DNA of 64,000 nt. Source: JAGSPQ01 sp038206395 (lineage in GTDB: Bacteria; Myxococcota; Myxococcia; Myxococcales; Myxococcaceae). Each line of letters starts with the position of its first letter. Positions within the stretch are counted from its first letter, which is position 1. Made by a program: the position numbers and the translations under genes. The notes under the pieces are model-generated. The model had not been told where the DNA came from, did no database searches, and worked only from the letters and a program-made list of their open reading frames with translations. Shown here one piece after another: positions 1 to 8,946 of this stretch. The stretch lies in the NCBI GenBank assembly GCA_038206395.1, contig JBBRAX010000015.1:1-64000 (forward strand), in the 5' to 3' direction.

Positions 1-1
1 G

Positions 2-88
2 GCTGCGACCCGCGCTCGCCTCGATCCAGCTCAGCTGGCGATGGAGATCGGCCCGCTCACTCTGCCACCGCCGATCACGACTGACTGA
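2..88 (+). CDS. Possible 3' end of a gene cut by the window edge
   Basis: Reading from base 2 gives an open frame of 28 codons ending in TGA at 86-88, with the ending LPPPITTD. The frame has no start in the window, so if real it is the tail of a gene lying to the left. It is too short to assign to a family. I see nothing convincing between this stop and the convergent gene that ends at 202. The call rests only on an open frame and plausible codons. Confidence 0.25.
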   Translation, partial: AATRARLDPAQLAMEIGPLTLPPPITTD

Positions 89-201
89 TCGTCGTCAACC
101 GCGGATCGCGCCGAACCGAACGGGGTCCGTGCATCGGATACCGACCTGGAACGCCGAGCTCGAGCAGGACTGAAGGGCGGCGCCCCAGTCACTGCCTGGC
201 G

Positions 202-1944
202 TCACGGCTGGGCTCCGAGGGTGTCGCGAATGAAGAAGGCCAGATCGCTGGAACCCGTCTCGGCGCGGGCCAGCAGCGTTTGAAGCGGAACGCGGTTCGA
301 CGGAGCCGCCTGGGCCGCCAGCAACCGCGCCAGCGAGGCGTCGACCACGAGGTGCACCCGATTCGCAGTCAGCAGCTGGTCGATGCGCAGCATCAGCGCC
401 GGAGCGAGCGTGCGGTGGGTCAGCGACGCGACGCAGGCGAGCGAGACCAGCGGGTCGACGTCGGCCACGTGATCGACCAGCGCCGCGGTGACCACCGGCG
501 ACTGCGCACTTCGCGCCGCCAGCGCTGCGCCCCGGCGCACCTCGACGCTGCCGCTCTGAAGGCCCGCGAGGATCCGTTCGACGTCCGCTGGGTCTCCGGC
601 GTTGGCCAACGCGCCCAGCAGTGCTCCGCGCTCCGTATCGGTCGACGCGGAATCAATCGCCTCGCGCAGCAGGTCGAGGCCCGCGGCGCCGGTGTCGTCG
701 CGGCCGATCGCTCCGAGCGCGTAGGCGAAGCCGACCCGATCTGCCCCGGTCGACTCGCTGAACCTTTCCAGCGCGAACCGCGCGACCTCGTCATCCGGCG
801 TCACCATCGCCAGCCGCTGCACCAGCATCGAGTACGCGGGGTCCTTTCGCGCCTCGGCCGAGTCGAGCAACGACACCAGCTCGCGCCGCGCCTCGACCGT
901 CTGCGCCGAAGCGAGCAGGTCGACGATCAACGCGCGCTGTTCCGGCGTCGCTTCCGCCGACAGCGCCGACAGTTCCCTCGCCGAAGACGGGTCGAGCCCC
1001 AGCGCAGCGCTCGCCCGCCCCAGCCAGCGGTTGTGGTCCGGCAGCATCCCGCCCGTCGCCGCGCGCAGCTCGACCATCACCTGCTGCGTCGTCATCCCCG
1101 CCGCCCGCGACTGCAAAAGCTTTGTCTCTGTCTCCGCCGCCACGACGATCTCCGTCGCGGCGCGGGCAATGAACGGCTTCGACGCCACTGCCGCTTCGGG
1201 CACTTCGCGCGTTCGCGTCAGCGACAGCGTCGACGACAGCGCCGCCGTGCCTTCCACCTTCAGCGCGTCCGACGCCGTCAGCTGCTCGAGTTCGCCCTTC
1301 GCGCCGAAGCGCAGCTCACCCTTCGATGTCGACTGCACCGCCGCCCACAGCGATTCCGGCAAGCCCCGCACCGAGACGTACCGGCCGCGGCTGCGCGACC
1401 AGATTGAGGCATCGACCCGCGCATAGGCGGTGACTGCGTCGCCCAGCATCGACGGCTCGATCGTCGTCCACTCCACTGCTTCATTCGGCGGGCAGACGAC
1501 CTGCGTCTCGTTCAACAGCCACTGCAGCACATTGCGCGTGACCTCTGACGTTTCGGGCTGGAACCCGAAAGACTCCACCCGCCCGTCGGCCGCCAACCGC
1601 GCCTGCGCGACCTGGCCTTCGAGCTGCGCCGCGCTGCCAACCTCTGCTCCGAGCGCGACGAGCCGGCTGCGGCTGACGTCGTGCAGCGACGCGCGCACCA
1701 CCGACGACCCGTTCGCATCCATCTTGCGGTCGAGCCTCAGCGTCGCCGCCAGATCCATCTGCCCTTCCAGCCGGGTGCTCGGCGTGTTCACCGACGTCGA
1801 CGAGACCCAGGCAAGCCGATAGGCCGAGACCCCTTCTGGCGGCAGCCCGCAAGGCGCCGTCGCCGACTCTCCGTGGAGCAAGACCGCCAGCCCCACCACC
1901 CCCCCAACGCCTGCGGTCAGCAAGCCCAACCGAGCGCGCGTCAT
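202..1944 (-). CDS. Secreted HEAT-repeat-like protein of unknown function
   Basis: About 580 residues. The open frame extends further upstream, but the ATG at 1944 begins a good secretion signal (MTRARLGLLTAGVGGVVGLAVLL) and lies 3 bases past the stop of the upstream gene, so I take it as the start. The N-terminal half (to about residue 300) is beta-rich without a recognised motif. The C-terminal half is a run of helical Ala/Leu-rich repeats (for example AYALGAIGR, LLGALANAGD, VRRGAALAARS) of the HEAT or PBS-lyase type, which usually bind proteins. A lipoprotein-like N-terminal domain before HEAT repeats recalls the vitellogenin/MTP arrangement, but that is only a resemblance. It forms a two-gene operon with the 704-residue protein upstream. 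Confidence 0.7.
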   Translation of the reverse strand: MTRARLGLLTAGVGGVVGLAVLLHGESATAPCGLPPEGVSAYRLAWVSSTSVNTPSTRLEGQMDLAATLRLDRKMDANGSSVVRASLHDVSRSRLVALGAEVGSAAQLEGQVAQARLAADGRVESFGFQPETSEVTRNVLQWLLNETQVVCPPNEAVEWTTIEPSMLGDAVTAYARVDASIWSRSRGRYVSVRGLPESLWAAVQSTSKGELRFGAKGELEQLTASDALKVEGTAALSSTLSLTRTREVPEAAVASKPFIARAATEIVVAAETETKLLQSRAAGMTTQQVMVELRAATGGMLPDHNRWLGRASAALGLDPSSARELSALSAEATPEQRALIVDLLASAQTVEARRELVSLLDSAEARKDPAYSMLVQRLAMVTPDDEVARFALERFSESTGADRVGFAYALGAIGRDDTGAAGLDLLREAIDSASTDTERGALLGALANAGDPADVERILAGLQSGSVEVRRGAALAARSAQSPVVTAALVDHVADVDPLVSLACVASLTHRTLAPALMLRIDQLLTANRVHLVVDASLARLLAAQAAPSNRVPLQTLLARAETGSSDLAFFIRDTLGAQP

Positions 1945-1946
1945 GG

Positions 1947-4061
1947 TTACGGCTCCGCCAGGACGGCGACGGTCCACGAACCGTCGAACAGGCGAGGCTG
2001 GTAGTGCAGCCCCGACCAGCGGAACAGCTCGTACGTGATGGGGATGAACACGAAGGTCACCTTCCCGTCGACGCGGCCATCGAGCGTGCGCAGGTCGAGG
2101 CCGAGCCCCACCGTGCCCTCCAACAGCGCTCGGGCCTGCGCGCCGCCGTCGAAGGACAGCGAGAGCTGCGAGTCGAAAGGCAGGTGCGCGTGGAAGACGG
2201 CCAGCGTCACCTCGACGCCCACGCTCGCGATCCCAGGAATTCCCACTTCGGCCGCCGCCCACGCGTCGAGCTCGGCGTACGGGTCGATATGGCCCTTGAG
2301 GCTGAGGAAGTCGGCCGCGCCACCGGTGCACGTGCGGTTGGTGGTGAGGTTCATCGACAGGTTGATGCCGATGCGCCCCGCGATGCCGGCGCTGACCGTC
2401 ACTGGAATCGGGCCGATCATGAACGGCTGCGCGACGAGGGTGATTCTCTTGTCGACCCTCGGGCTGAGGCTGACCAGGTTGACGGTGCTGAAGCTGCCCG
2501 TGGTGTCGACCAGCGTCACCGGCCCTCCGAACGGCACCGGCACTTCGACATGCGCCGCGTAGGTCGCGGGCCCGACTGGATTCGAGACGACAGCAACCGA
2601 CGCAGTGACCGCGCGGTGTGAACCGCCAAAGAGCAGCGCATCGGCGAAGAACGACGACTGCACGGCGCCCGTCGCTTCACACGGCTTGTCTTTCGGCCAG
2701 CTGACGCTGCCGCTGTAGTTGAGCGTGCTGTCGACGCCGAAGGTGGAATCGCCCAGGCGCTTGCTCATCGCCCCGGCGCCGAGGTTCAGCGTGCGGCGAA
2801 GCCCCGCCATCGAAAGGGTCAACGGCACCTGCTTGTCGAAGTTGGAGCGGAAGGCCTCGATCAGCCCGAAGTAGCGTTCGAGGTCGGCGACCGAGGTCGT
2901 GTAGTCGGCTTTGGTCGCGCCCGTGACGCTCGAGGCGTTGCGAACCTGCGAGAGCGCGCCGAAGTCGTCGTTGGTGTCGCGCTGGCAGCGGCGCACGTCG
3001 CGCTCGCGGGCGGCACCGATCGCTCCATGGATCTGCCGCATCATCCGCTCGGGGTCCCAATCACAGACACTCAAGACGTTGGCGTCCGCGCAGCCCATCG
3101 CCACGCCGTCCTTCAGCGCCGCTTCGATCTCGCGATCCAGCGCGACCAGCTGGGGGCCGATCTGCGCGGCGTTGAACGTCGGAACCGCAACGCCGTTGAT
3201 GACGCGGAAGGTCCAGATCGCATCGCGGCGCGCCTTGAAGTCCGACACCTTCCGCTCGACTGCGCGGGCCTGGGCAAAGGTGGCGGCGGTGTTCCCGCGC
3301 GCGATCGCCTGGGCCGCGGCGCTGGCGTAGTAGGGCCACCCAATCGAGTAGATCGCGGGGCGGCGGCCGGCGTTGAGGCGGCTCAACAGCGTCGAATCCC
3401 AGACATGGCGGGAAGCCACCGGGTACTCGTTCGGGTAGCTGCCGAGCTGAATCTGCCGGAACAGGTTGTTCCGTTCGCTTCCGTACACGTAGCCCCCTGG
3501 GCCGATGCTCTGGGTCGCGGTGAGCGCGATGTTGCGATTCACTCCGGGGCTGACGGTACGGGCCGCGACCTCAGCGGCGCGAAGGGTCTCGGCCAACGGG
3601 AACACCGCGTCTTCGAATGCGTAGAGCTCGCGGTACTTCTCGACGACGTACTCGTTGCACGACGCGATCGCCGGGTTGGCCAGCCAGGTCGCGCGCTGCG
3701 CCTGGTCGGCCTGGCGCGCCGCGAGGCGAGAAGGAACCTGCGCGTTGAAGTGGCGCTGCTCGGCGTCGAACGCGCGCAGGCCCGTCGCGTTCATCGACAG
3801 CGCGGTCGGCTGGTAGGTGGCCGGCTGGGCGCTGTTGCCCGCGTTGCGAAGCAGCACCGCGCAGGTCGAGTTGGCAACCCGCTGCCGCTGGCCGCACGCG
3901 GTATCGAGGTAGCCCGCCTGCTGGCAGAGGCTCAGCGTCGGCACCGCGCACAACGGCTGGGCCGGCATCAAAGGCGGGTTGGGGTTGATCTGGAGCTGAG
4001 CCCAGCCCGTTGCCGCGCTGAGCACGGCGACGAGGACGATGCTTCGAAAAGGAGTTCGCAT
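1947..4061 (-). CDS. Large secreted hypothetical protein
   Basis: 704 residues from an ATG at 4061, opening with a clean Sec signal (MRTPFRSIVLVAVLSAATGWAQ, likely cut after WAQ). The mature protein has several Cys near the N-terminus (CAVPTLSLCQQAGYLDTACGQ), a mid-region rich in Ala and Arg, and a C-terminal 250 residues of alternating hydrophobic beta strands that could be a beta sandwich or small barrel. I recognise no family. The TAA stop at 1947-1949 is followed at once by the start of the HEAT-repeat protein, so the two are very probably co-transcribed and may form an exported pair. Confidence 0.7.
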   Translation of the reverse strand: MRTPFRSIVLVAVLSAATGWAQLQINPNPPLMPAQPLCAVPTLSLCQQAGYLDTACGQRQRVANSTCAVLLRNAGNSAQPATYQPTALSMNATGLRAFDAEQRHFNAQVPSRLAARQADQAQRATWLANPAIASCNEYVVEKYRELYAFEDAVFPLAETLRAAEVAARTVSPGVNRNIALTATQSIGPGGYVYGSERNNLFRQIQLGSYPNEYPVASRHVWDSTLLSRLNAGRRPAIYSIGWPYYASAAAQAIARGNTAATFAQARAVERKVSDFKARRDAIWTFRVINGVAVPTFNAAQIGPQLVALDREIEAALKDGVAMGCADANVLSVCDWDPERMMRQIHGAIGAARERDVRRCQRDTNDDFGALSQVRNASSVTGATKADYTTSVADLERYFGLIEAFRSNFDKQVPLTLSMAGLRRTLNLGAGAMSKRLGDSTFGVDSTLNYSGSVSWPKDKPCEATGAVQSSFFADALLFGGSHRAVTASVAVVSNPVGPATYAAHVEVPVPFGGPVTLVDTTGSFSTVNLVSLSPRVDKRITLVAQPFMIGPIPVTVSAGIAGRIGINLSMNLTTNRTCTGGAADFLSLKGHIDPYAELDAWAAAEVGIPGIASVGVEVTLAVFHAHLPFDSQLSLSFDGGAQARALLEGTVGLGLDLRTLDGRVDGKVTFVFIPITYELFRWSGLHYQPRLFDGSWTVAVLAEP

Positions 4062-4126
4062 GCGGTTTTCTTGAGCAAGCCCAGCACCACCCAGTGGCGC
4101 AGTGACTTCGAGAGGTTGCGCGGTGA

Positions 4127-4414
4127 AGCGCGCTCACGCCCATGGGGCGTCCCACTGGGACGTCAGCTGCGACCCACTTGCTGATCCGCGACACGCACGG
4201 CGCGCTGGGTTCGCGGTTGCACAAAGCCAAAGACGGAACCTGGGTCGCCTACGCCCAGTGGCCTTCCGCAGAACACCGAGAGAACGCGAGGCTTCGTCCC
4301 TCGGTGAACGCACCGGCGTTCGCACGAATGCGCACCTGCATCGAGCAGACCTTCGACGAGTCTGTGTTCGAAGTGACCGACGACCTTCTCGAGCACACCG
4401 TCACTCGGGAATAG
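4127..4414 (+). pseudogene. 5'-truncated antibiotic-biosynthesis-monooxygenase-like remnant
   Basis: The frame is open from 4127 (after a TGA at 4124-4126) to a TAG at 4412-4414, about 95 residues, with an ATG at 4142. The segment GALGSRLHKAKDGTWVAYAQWPS resembles the middle strand-turn-strand of small ABM-fold monooxygenases, where it is normally preceded by about 30 residues including the first beta strand. Those residues are absent. The frame runs straight into an IS4 transposase fragment after the TAG, which suggests an old insertion or deletion scar. The family assignment is from memory of the pattern and is uncertain. Confidence 0.4.
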
Positions 4415-4770
4415 ACGCTGGATCGCAGTCGCTGCGTCGTCGTCAAGTCCGGCTCGGGACTCAAGGCCATCCTCGCCACGCGCCCCGCTGCCGTCATGGC
4501 CCTTGTCTACGCCAAGGTCATCGCGCTTTTCCTCGCGCGCTTGCTCGAACTTTCCGTCGAGGCGAAAGAGGATCGCCGAGTCACCAATCAGCTCGCGCTC
4601 GTTCTCGCGCTGACGCGTTGCGCGCCGATGCTCCTGTCTGTCCTGTACATGGATCGCGGCATCATCCTCGCCCAACTCGAAGAGCGCATTCTCATGATCG
4701 CCTCGATTGCCGAACGCTCTCGCAACCAACGTCGAGAACGAACCCGACTCAAGCGAGAACGGGCACCTGG
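4415..4770 (+). mobile_element. IS4-family transposase C-terminal remnant
   Basis: Directly after the TAG of the previous remnant, the same frame reads VVVKSGSGLKAILATRPAAV, then a hydrophobic helix (ALVYAKVIALFLARLLEL), a second helical stretch and a basic tail RNQRRERTRLKRE. This order (Lys-Ser-Gly-x-Leu, Ile/Leu/Ala-rich helix, basic end) is typical of the C-terminal part of IS4-type DDE transposases just after the catalytic Glu region. The N-terminal catalytic part and recognisable terminal inverted repeats are missing, so this is a dead fragment. The frame stays open to 4894, but the last 40 residues no longer look like transposase. Confidence 0.55.
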
Positions 4771-4800
4771 CCACCTGGCCATGGGTCCTAAACCGATCGC

Positions 4801-5001
4801 CTATGCGACTGCAGCATGCGTCTGCCCAAATAAAACGGAGACGTCGCTGAAGGCGAGGAAGTCCGCGACGGTCAGCTCTGCCTTCTGTTTTTGAACCTGG
4901 TACAGCGAGTCCGTCTTCAGCCAGTCGCCGATCTTCGAGCTCGAATCCGTCCAATTCCCCCCAAGTGAGTTGCCGGTGACGGCGATCGTCTTCCCCGTCA
5001 A
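4801..5001 (-). other. Short open frame in a degenerate region, unknown
   Basis: A 66-residue frame that begins with TTG immediately after a TGA and ends in TAG at 4801. It contains TGNSLGGN, which recalls a lipase nucleophile elbow (G-x-S-x-G), and a low-GC stretch with balanced amino acids (VADFLAFSDVSVLFGQ). It may be a scrap of a gene broken by the neighbouring IS4 element, but I cannot name the parent. Apart from this, 4062-5027 holds only the two remnants listed above. No intact gene is visible there. Confidence 0.2.
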
Positions 5002-5027
5002 TCAAGCTCGAGCGCGTCGGGGGTTGC

Positions 5028-6938
5028 TCAGCGGCGCAGCCGACGGGTGAGTGCCAGTAGCAGCATCGCGATCACCGACAGGTCAGCGCCGCCCGCCGCG
5101 CTGCAGCCACCGTTCACCCGCGTCGTCCGCTCGTGCGTTACCGCGTCGATGCGCGCCACGTTCATCCGCGCCGCGATTGCCGAGCCGTCAGGCCGCGTCG
5201 CGACCGCTTCGATGACGTTGTTTCCGACGTTCAGCGGGAGCTCAGCAGTGAACTGGTTGCCGCCGTGAAGCTCGGCAGTGAAGCCGTTGAGCTTGACCAT
5301 CTTCGGCGTGAAGCCGTCGACGATGCCCGAGACCCAGAGGGTCGGCGTAAGCACCGACTCGTCGACGCGCGGGTAGATGAAGCGCACGCCGCTTTCCGCG
5401 ATGCCCTTCGTCAGGCTGAAGGACCACGCGGTGCGCGTCTCGTCCGACACTTCCACCGGCAGCCGGTACTCGGTGTAGCCCGCGAGGTAAGCGACGACGG
5501 TGCGATTCCCCGAGTCGACGTCGAGCTGGTAGCTGCCGTCAGCACCCGTCATCGCCGACGCCAGCACCATGCCCGCCAGGTCGAGCGCGCGAACCTCGAC
5601 GCCTTCCAGCGGCATCGTCTCGAGGCTGTCGGTGACGATGCCGGTGAGGCCCGTGCGGAAGAAGAGGGTGCGTTCGACGAACGCCTTGTTGCCCGCGGGG
5701 TCGATGGCCTCGACCTTGATGGTGTTCTTGCCCGAGGCGAGCTTCACGTTGACGCTGAAGGCGCCGGGCGTCAGCGCCGTGGGCGCGCCCCCATTCATCG
5801 ACACCGTGAGCGACGTGACGACGCCGCGATCATCGCTGGCCGTGCCCTTCACCATCAGCTCGGCGACGTCGACCTTCGTGCCATCTTCCGCAGGGGCGAG
5901 AATCTCGACGTCCGGCTTCACCGTGTCGGGCGTGCCGCTGCCGACGAGGCCGATCGAGCCCCACACCGTCTGGTTCGCGACGACCTGGCGAACCAACGAG
6001 GCCGCGCTGTAGGTGGCCGCCGTCGCCGCGATGGTGTGCGTGCCGGCGGGCAGGGTGACCGTGTAGATGCCCGTCGCGTCGGTGGTGGCAGTGACGCCGT
6101 TGACCTTGACGGTCGCTCCCGCGATGCCGGAGTTCAGGTCGGCCGCATCGGCCGGGTTCACCTTGTAGATTTTGCCTTTGAGGGTGCCGTTCACCGGCGG
6201 CGGAGGAGGAGGCGGCGGCGGCGGAACCACCGCGCACCCTGCGTTCGCGAAGCCCGTGGTGGGCGACGCCGACATCGCGTTCGCGCTGGCCGGACCCCAG
6301 GCGCCGTCTTCCACGAGCTTGCTGGCGTTGTTCTTGTTCCACAGCTTCTGGAACGCGAGCACCGACCGCGAACCGATGTTGGCGGCGCCGTTGAAGTCGA
6401 AGTGAACGACGTCGCTGTTGCCGAGCCATGTCCACCCGCGCGCCTGAAGTGGCGTAATCCACCCCGAGTAGGAAGGGACGTCGATCGCGCGGCCGCTCTG
6501 GTGGTTGCTGAGGCCCGGAACCGCGGCGACCTGAATGCCGCACTGGCCCGCCTTCCACCACTTGTAGAGCACGTACTGCTCGGCGACCGTGCGGTACGCG
6601 CTCGACACGGTCATCGTCACCCCGCGCGCGGCGACAGTGGCGCGAAGGGCAGAAGTTGCTCCAGGGGCCAGCACCGCATGCACGCCCGAGTTCAGCGCGA
6701 TGCCCGGGCCGGCGAAGCTGACCATCGTGCTCGGGGCGATGCAGTTCACTTCCTGGATGATCTGCGCCGCGAGCCCCGCGACGATGCCGGAGTTACACCC
6801 GCCGGCTTGCCCCGCGGTCAGCCCGCTGGTGATGGTTCCCATCTCGCCGTCGACGAAGTCGTCGTTGGGCTCCTGCTGGGGACCACAGGAGGCTGCGAGA
6901 AGAACCAGCGAAGAGAGGAGCGCGAGGCGGCCGTTCAT
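5028..6938 (-). CDS. M15 (VanY-type) D-Ala-D-Ala carboxypeptidase-like lipoprotein with MYXO-CTERM-like tail
   Basis: 636 residues. The lipobox LLAASC puts the lipidated Cys at 18. Peptidase M15 signatures follow: SAYRT (113-117), SNHQSGRAID (144-153, with zinc-ligand H146 and D153) and VVHFDF around H179. A peptidoglycan-binding-like repeat (about 190-222, FQKLW and DGAWGP) comes next, then a run of 11 Pro, a carboxypeptidase-regulatory-like domain (about 253-330), an Ig-like domain (about 345-425), another regulatory-like domain and a final Ig-like domain. The end (VNGGCSAAGG, hydrophobic helix, RRLRR) looks like the MYXO-CTERM sorting tail. It should trim peptidoglycan stem peptides at the cell surface. 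Having both a lipobox and a C-terminal sorting signal is unusual. It stands alone and divergent from the next gene. Confidence 0.85.
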   Translation of the reverse strand: MNGRLALLSSLVLLAASCGPQQEPNDDFVDGEMGTITSGLTAGQAGGCNSGIVAGLAAQIIQEVNCIAPSTMVSFAGPGIALNSGVHAVLAPGATSALRATVAARGVTMTVSSAYRTVAEQYVLYKWWKAGQCGIQVAAVPGLSNHQSGRAIDVPSYSGWITPLQARGWTWLGNSDVVHFDFNGAANIGSRSVLAFQKLWNKNNASKLVEDGAWGPASANAMSASPTTGFANAGCAVVPPPPPPPPPPVNGTLKGKIYKVNPADAADLNSGIAGATVKVNGVTATTDATGIYTVTLPAGTHTIAATAATYSAASLVRQVVANQTVWGSIGLVGSGTPDTVKPDVEILAPAEDGTKVDVAELMVKGTASDDRGVVTSLTVSMNGGAPTALTPGAFSVNVKLASGKNTIKVEAIDPAGNKAFVERTLFFRTGLTGIVTDSLETMPLEGVEVRALDLAGMVLASAMTGADGSYQLDVDSGNRTVVAYLAGYTEYRLPVEVSDETRTAWSFSLTKGIAESGVRFIYPRVDESVLTPTLWVSGIVDGFTPKMVKLNGFTAELHGGNQFTAELPLNVGNNVIEAVATRPDGSAIAARMNVARIDAVTHERTTRVNGGCSAAGGADLSVIAMLLLALTRRLRR

Positions 6939-7106
6939 GGGCGCGCAGCTTCTCTCAGCCTTCGCTGAACTGGGTTTTCACGCCCGTTCGATCGTCACCT
7001 CGCGGTGACAAGCAAACAGTCGCGTTCCGTTGTTTCGTTGGAGAACAGACCGAAGGTGAGGGTGTTCGCGCGGGGCAGGATGCGCGGCCGGTGGTAGGAG
7101 GACGCG

Positions 7107-8024
7107 ATGGCCCGCCGCCCGTATGTCGCTTCTGGAAACGCCGACCCCGGCGCACTGCCGGTGATTGCCGTGCTCGTGATCGGCACCGCCCTGGTCGCCG
7201 GCGCGGTGCTCGGCTTCGTCTCGCAGTGGCTGAGCCTGCTGCTCATCTTTCCGCTCATCCTCGGGCTCGTCGTCGGTGGCGTCGGCGCCGCGCAGGTGAA
7301 GTCGCGCAACATGCGGATGCCGATGGCGATGCTGGGGCTCGCGCTGCTCGGAGGCGTCATCGCCGAAGGCACGCTGCACCTCGTCAAGTACTGGAACGTG
7401 CGCCGGCAGATCGCCAGCGACCTCGAGTCCGACCCGCGCGCGGCCGCCTTCCTCGCCGAGAACGGAACCCGTCAAGCGGTCGACGACGTGTTGAGCGGTG
7501 AGGACCGCCTCCCTCCGCTGCTCGGCTATCTCGAGGGCGCCGCGAAGAACGGCATCACCATCACCAAGGCTGGTCACAGCAGCTCGTCGTCGTCGGGCCC
7601 CACGCTCACCGGCCTGGGCGTCTACATTCTCTGGCTGGTGAACCTGCTGATCGTCTGCGGGGTCGCGGCGGCGATGATGGTGAGCCAGGCCCGCAAGCCT
7701 TTCTGTGAGCACTGCACGCAGTGGTACGAGCGCAACGAGCCGATCGCGCACGGCGCCGGTGACGTCGCCTCGATGAAGCAGGCGCGGCTCAAGCTCGAAG
7801 GCCAGCAGCTCGCCGAAGCCGCCAGGAGCCTCGGCACGTCAGACGGCAAGTCGTCGTCGGTGCTCGCGCTGGTCGGTTGCAGCAAGTGCAACGCGCACGA
7901 GCCGCTGATTCAGTTGACGCCAATCACCGGGCTCAAGGGCAACAAGCCGCAGACGCATGTCGTCTACGCGAGCCTCATTTCTCCCAGCGAAGCGGCGGCC
8001 CTTCGTGAGGCGGTGAAGGCCTGA
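7107..8024 (+). CDS. Membrane protein with cysteine-pair cytoplasmic module, unknown function
   Basis: 305 residues from an ATG preceded by a good ribosome site (GGAGG, 7 bases upstream). Hydrophobic helices lie near residues 13-35, 38-55 and 70-87, with a further helix around 172-195. The C-terminal soluble part carries CEHC (about residue 200) and CSKC (about 258), which could form a split zinc ribbon. I do not recognise the family. Its TGA overlaps the ATG of the DUF1295 gene by one base (TGATG), so the two are translationally coupled. Confidence 0.75.
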   Translation: MARRPYVASGNADPGALPVIAVLVIGTALVAGAVLGFVSQWLSLLLIFPLILGLVVGGVGAAQVKSRNMRMPMAMLGLALLGGVIAEGTLHLVKYWNVRRQIASDLESDPRAAAFLAENGTRQAVDDVLSGEDRLPPLLGYLEGAAKNGITITKAGHSSSSSSGPTLTGLGVYILWLVNLLIVCGVAAAMMVSQARKPFCEHCTQWYERNEPIAHGAGDVASMKQARLKLEGQQLAEAARSLGTSDGKSSSVLALVGCSKCNAHEPLIQLTPITGLKGNKPQTHVVYASLISPSEAAALREAVKA

Positions 8025-8872
8025 TGCGCGCGCGAAGCTTCGTCTACGTCTGCATCGTCTACGTCGGCGCGCTGGCTGCGGCGGCGATCACCTGCCGCGC
8101 GATGTCGACGTTGGATCCATTGGTCGCGCTCGCCCTGGCCGACGTCGCGGCGACGGTGGTCGTTTTCGTCGGCAGCCGGCGCGCCAACAACTCGAGCATC
8201 TACGACGCGTACTGGTCGGTGATTCCGATGGCGATCAGCGTGTGGTTCGCGACGCTGGCTCCCGAGCTCGGCCTTCGCGCGGGGTTGGTGCTGCTCGGCA
8301 TGTTCGGGTGGGGCGCGCGGCTCACCTTCAACTGGGTGCGCGGCTGGCCGGGCCTCCACCATGAAGACTGGCGCTACGTCGACCTGCGGAAGAAGACGGG
8401 CAAGCTGTACTGGCCGGTGAGCTTCCTCGCGCTGCACTTCTTTCCCACGGTGCTCACGTACCTCGGCAGCTTGCCGATGCTTCCCGCGATGCAGTCGACG
8501 GCGGCGTTCTCGTGGATCGACGGGCTGGCGGTGCTCGTCACTGCCGCGGCGATCGCGCTCGAAACAATCTCTGACGAGCAGCTGCGGAGCTTCCGCGCGG
8601 GCAAGCCGACCGGCGCGTGCGACGTCGGGCTGTGGAAGTACTCGCGGCACCCGAACTACTTCGGCGAGATTCTCTTCTGGGTCGGCATCTGGTTGTTCGG
8701 CGTCGCCGGTGGCGCCCCTGGCTGGATGGTCGCTGGGCCGGTAGCGATGGTCGCCCTGTTCCTCTTCGCCAGCATCCCGATGGCCGAGAAGCACGCGCTT
8801 GCTCGCCGCCCCGAGTACGCGGAAAGGATCCAGCAAGTCTCGATGCTGGTGCCCTGGTTCCCCAGAAAGTAG
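8024..8872 (+). CDS. DUF1295 family membrane protein (steroid 5-alpha-reductase-like)
   Basis: 282 residues with six or more hydrophobic helices. The signature of the DUF1295/isoprenylcysteine methyltransferase-like superfamily is clear: GWGARLTFNWVRGW and EDWRYVDLRKKTG in the middle, and the C-terminal GLWKYSRHPNYFGEILFWVG. In related enzymes the RHPNYFGE region binds the nucleotide cofactor. The substrate is unknown; family members act on lipids or steroid-like molecules. Note that a sterol-methyltransferase-like gene occurs elsewhere in this window. It is coupled to the upstream membrane protein by TGATG. Confidence 0.85.
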   Translation: MRARSFVYVCIVYVGALAAAAITCRAMSTLDPLVALALADVAATVVVFVGSRRANNSSIYDAYWSVIPMAISVWFATLAPELGLRAGLVLLGMFGWGARLTFNWVRGWPGLHHEDWRYVDLRKKTGKLYWPVSFLALHFFPTVLTYLGSLPMLPAMQSTAAFSWIDGLAVLVTAAAIALETISDEQLRSFRAGKPTGACDVGLWKYSRHPNYFGEILFWVGIWLFGVAGGAPGWMVAGPVAMVALFLFASIPMAEKHALARRPEYAERIQQVSMLVPWFPRK

Positions 8873-8946
8873 GGACCCCCGTCAACTTCTGCTACCGGCT
8901 TGTCGCAAAAATGGCGTGCCCGGTTTCCGATGGCACCCTTGCCGTC

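Noticed and set aside
5133..6968. A 611-residue plus-strand frame opposite the M15 peptidase gene
   Set aside because: Composition is that of a shadow frame; the minus-strand protein has catalytic motifs and a lipobox.
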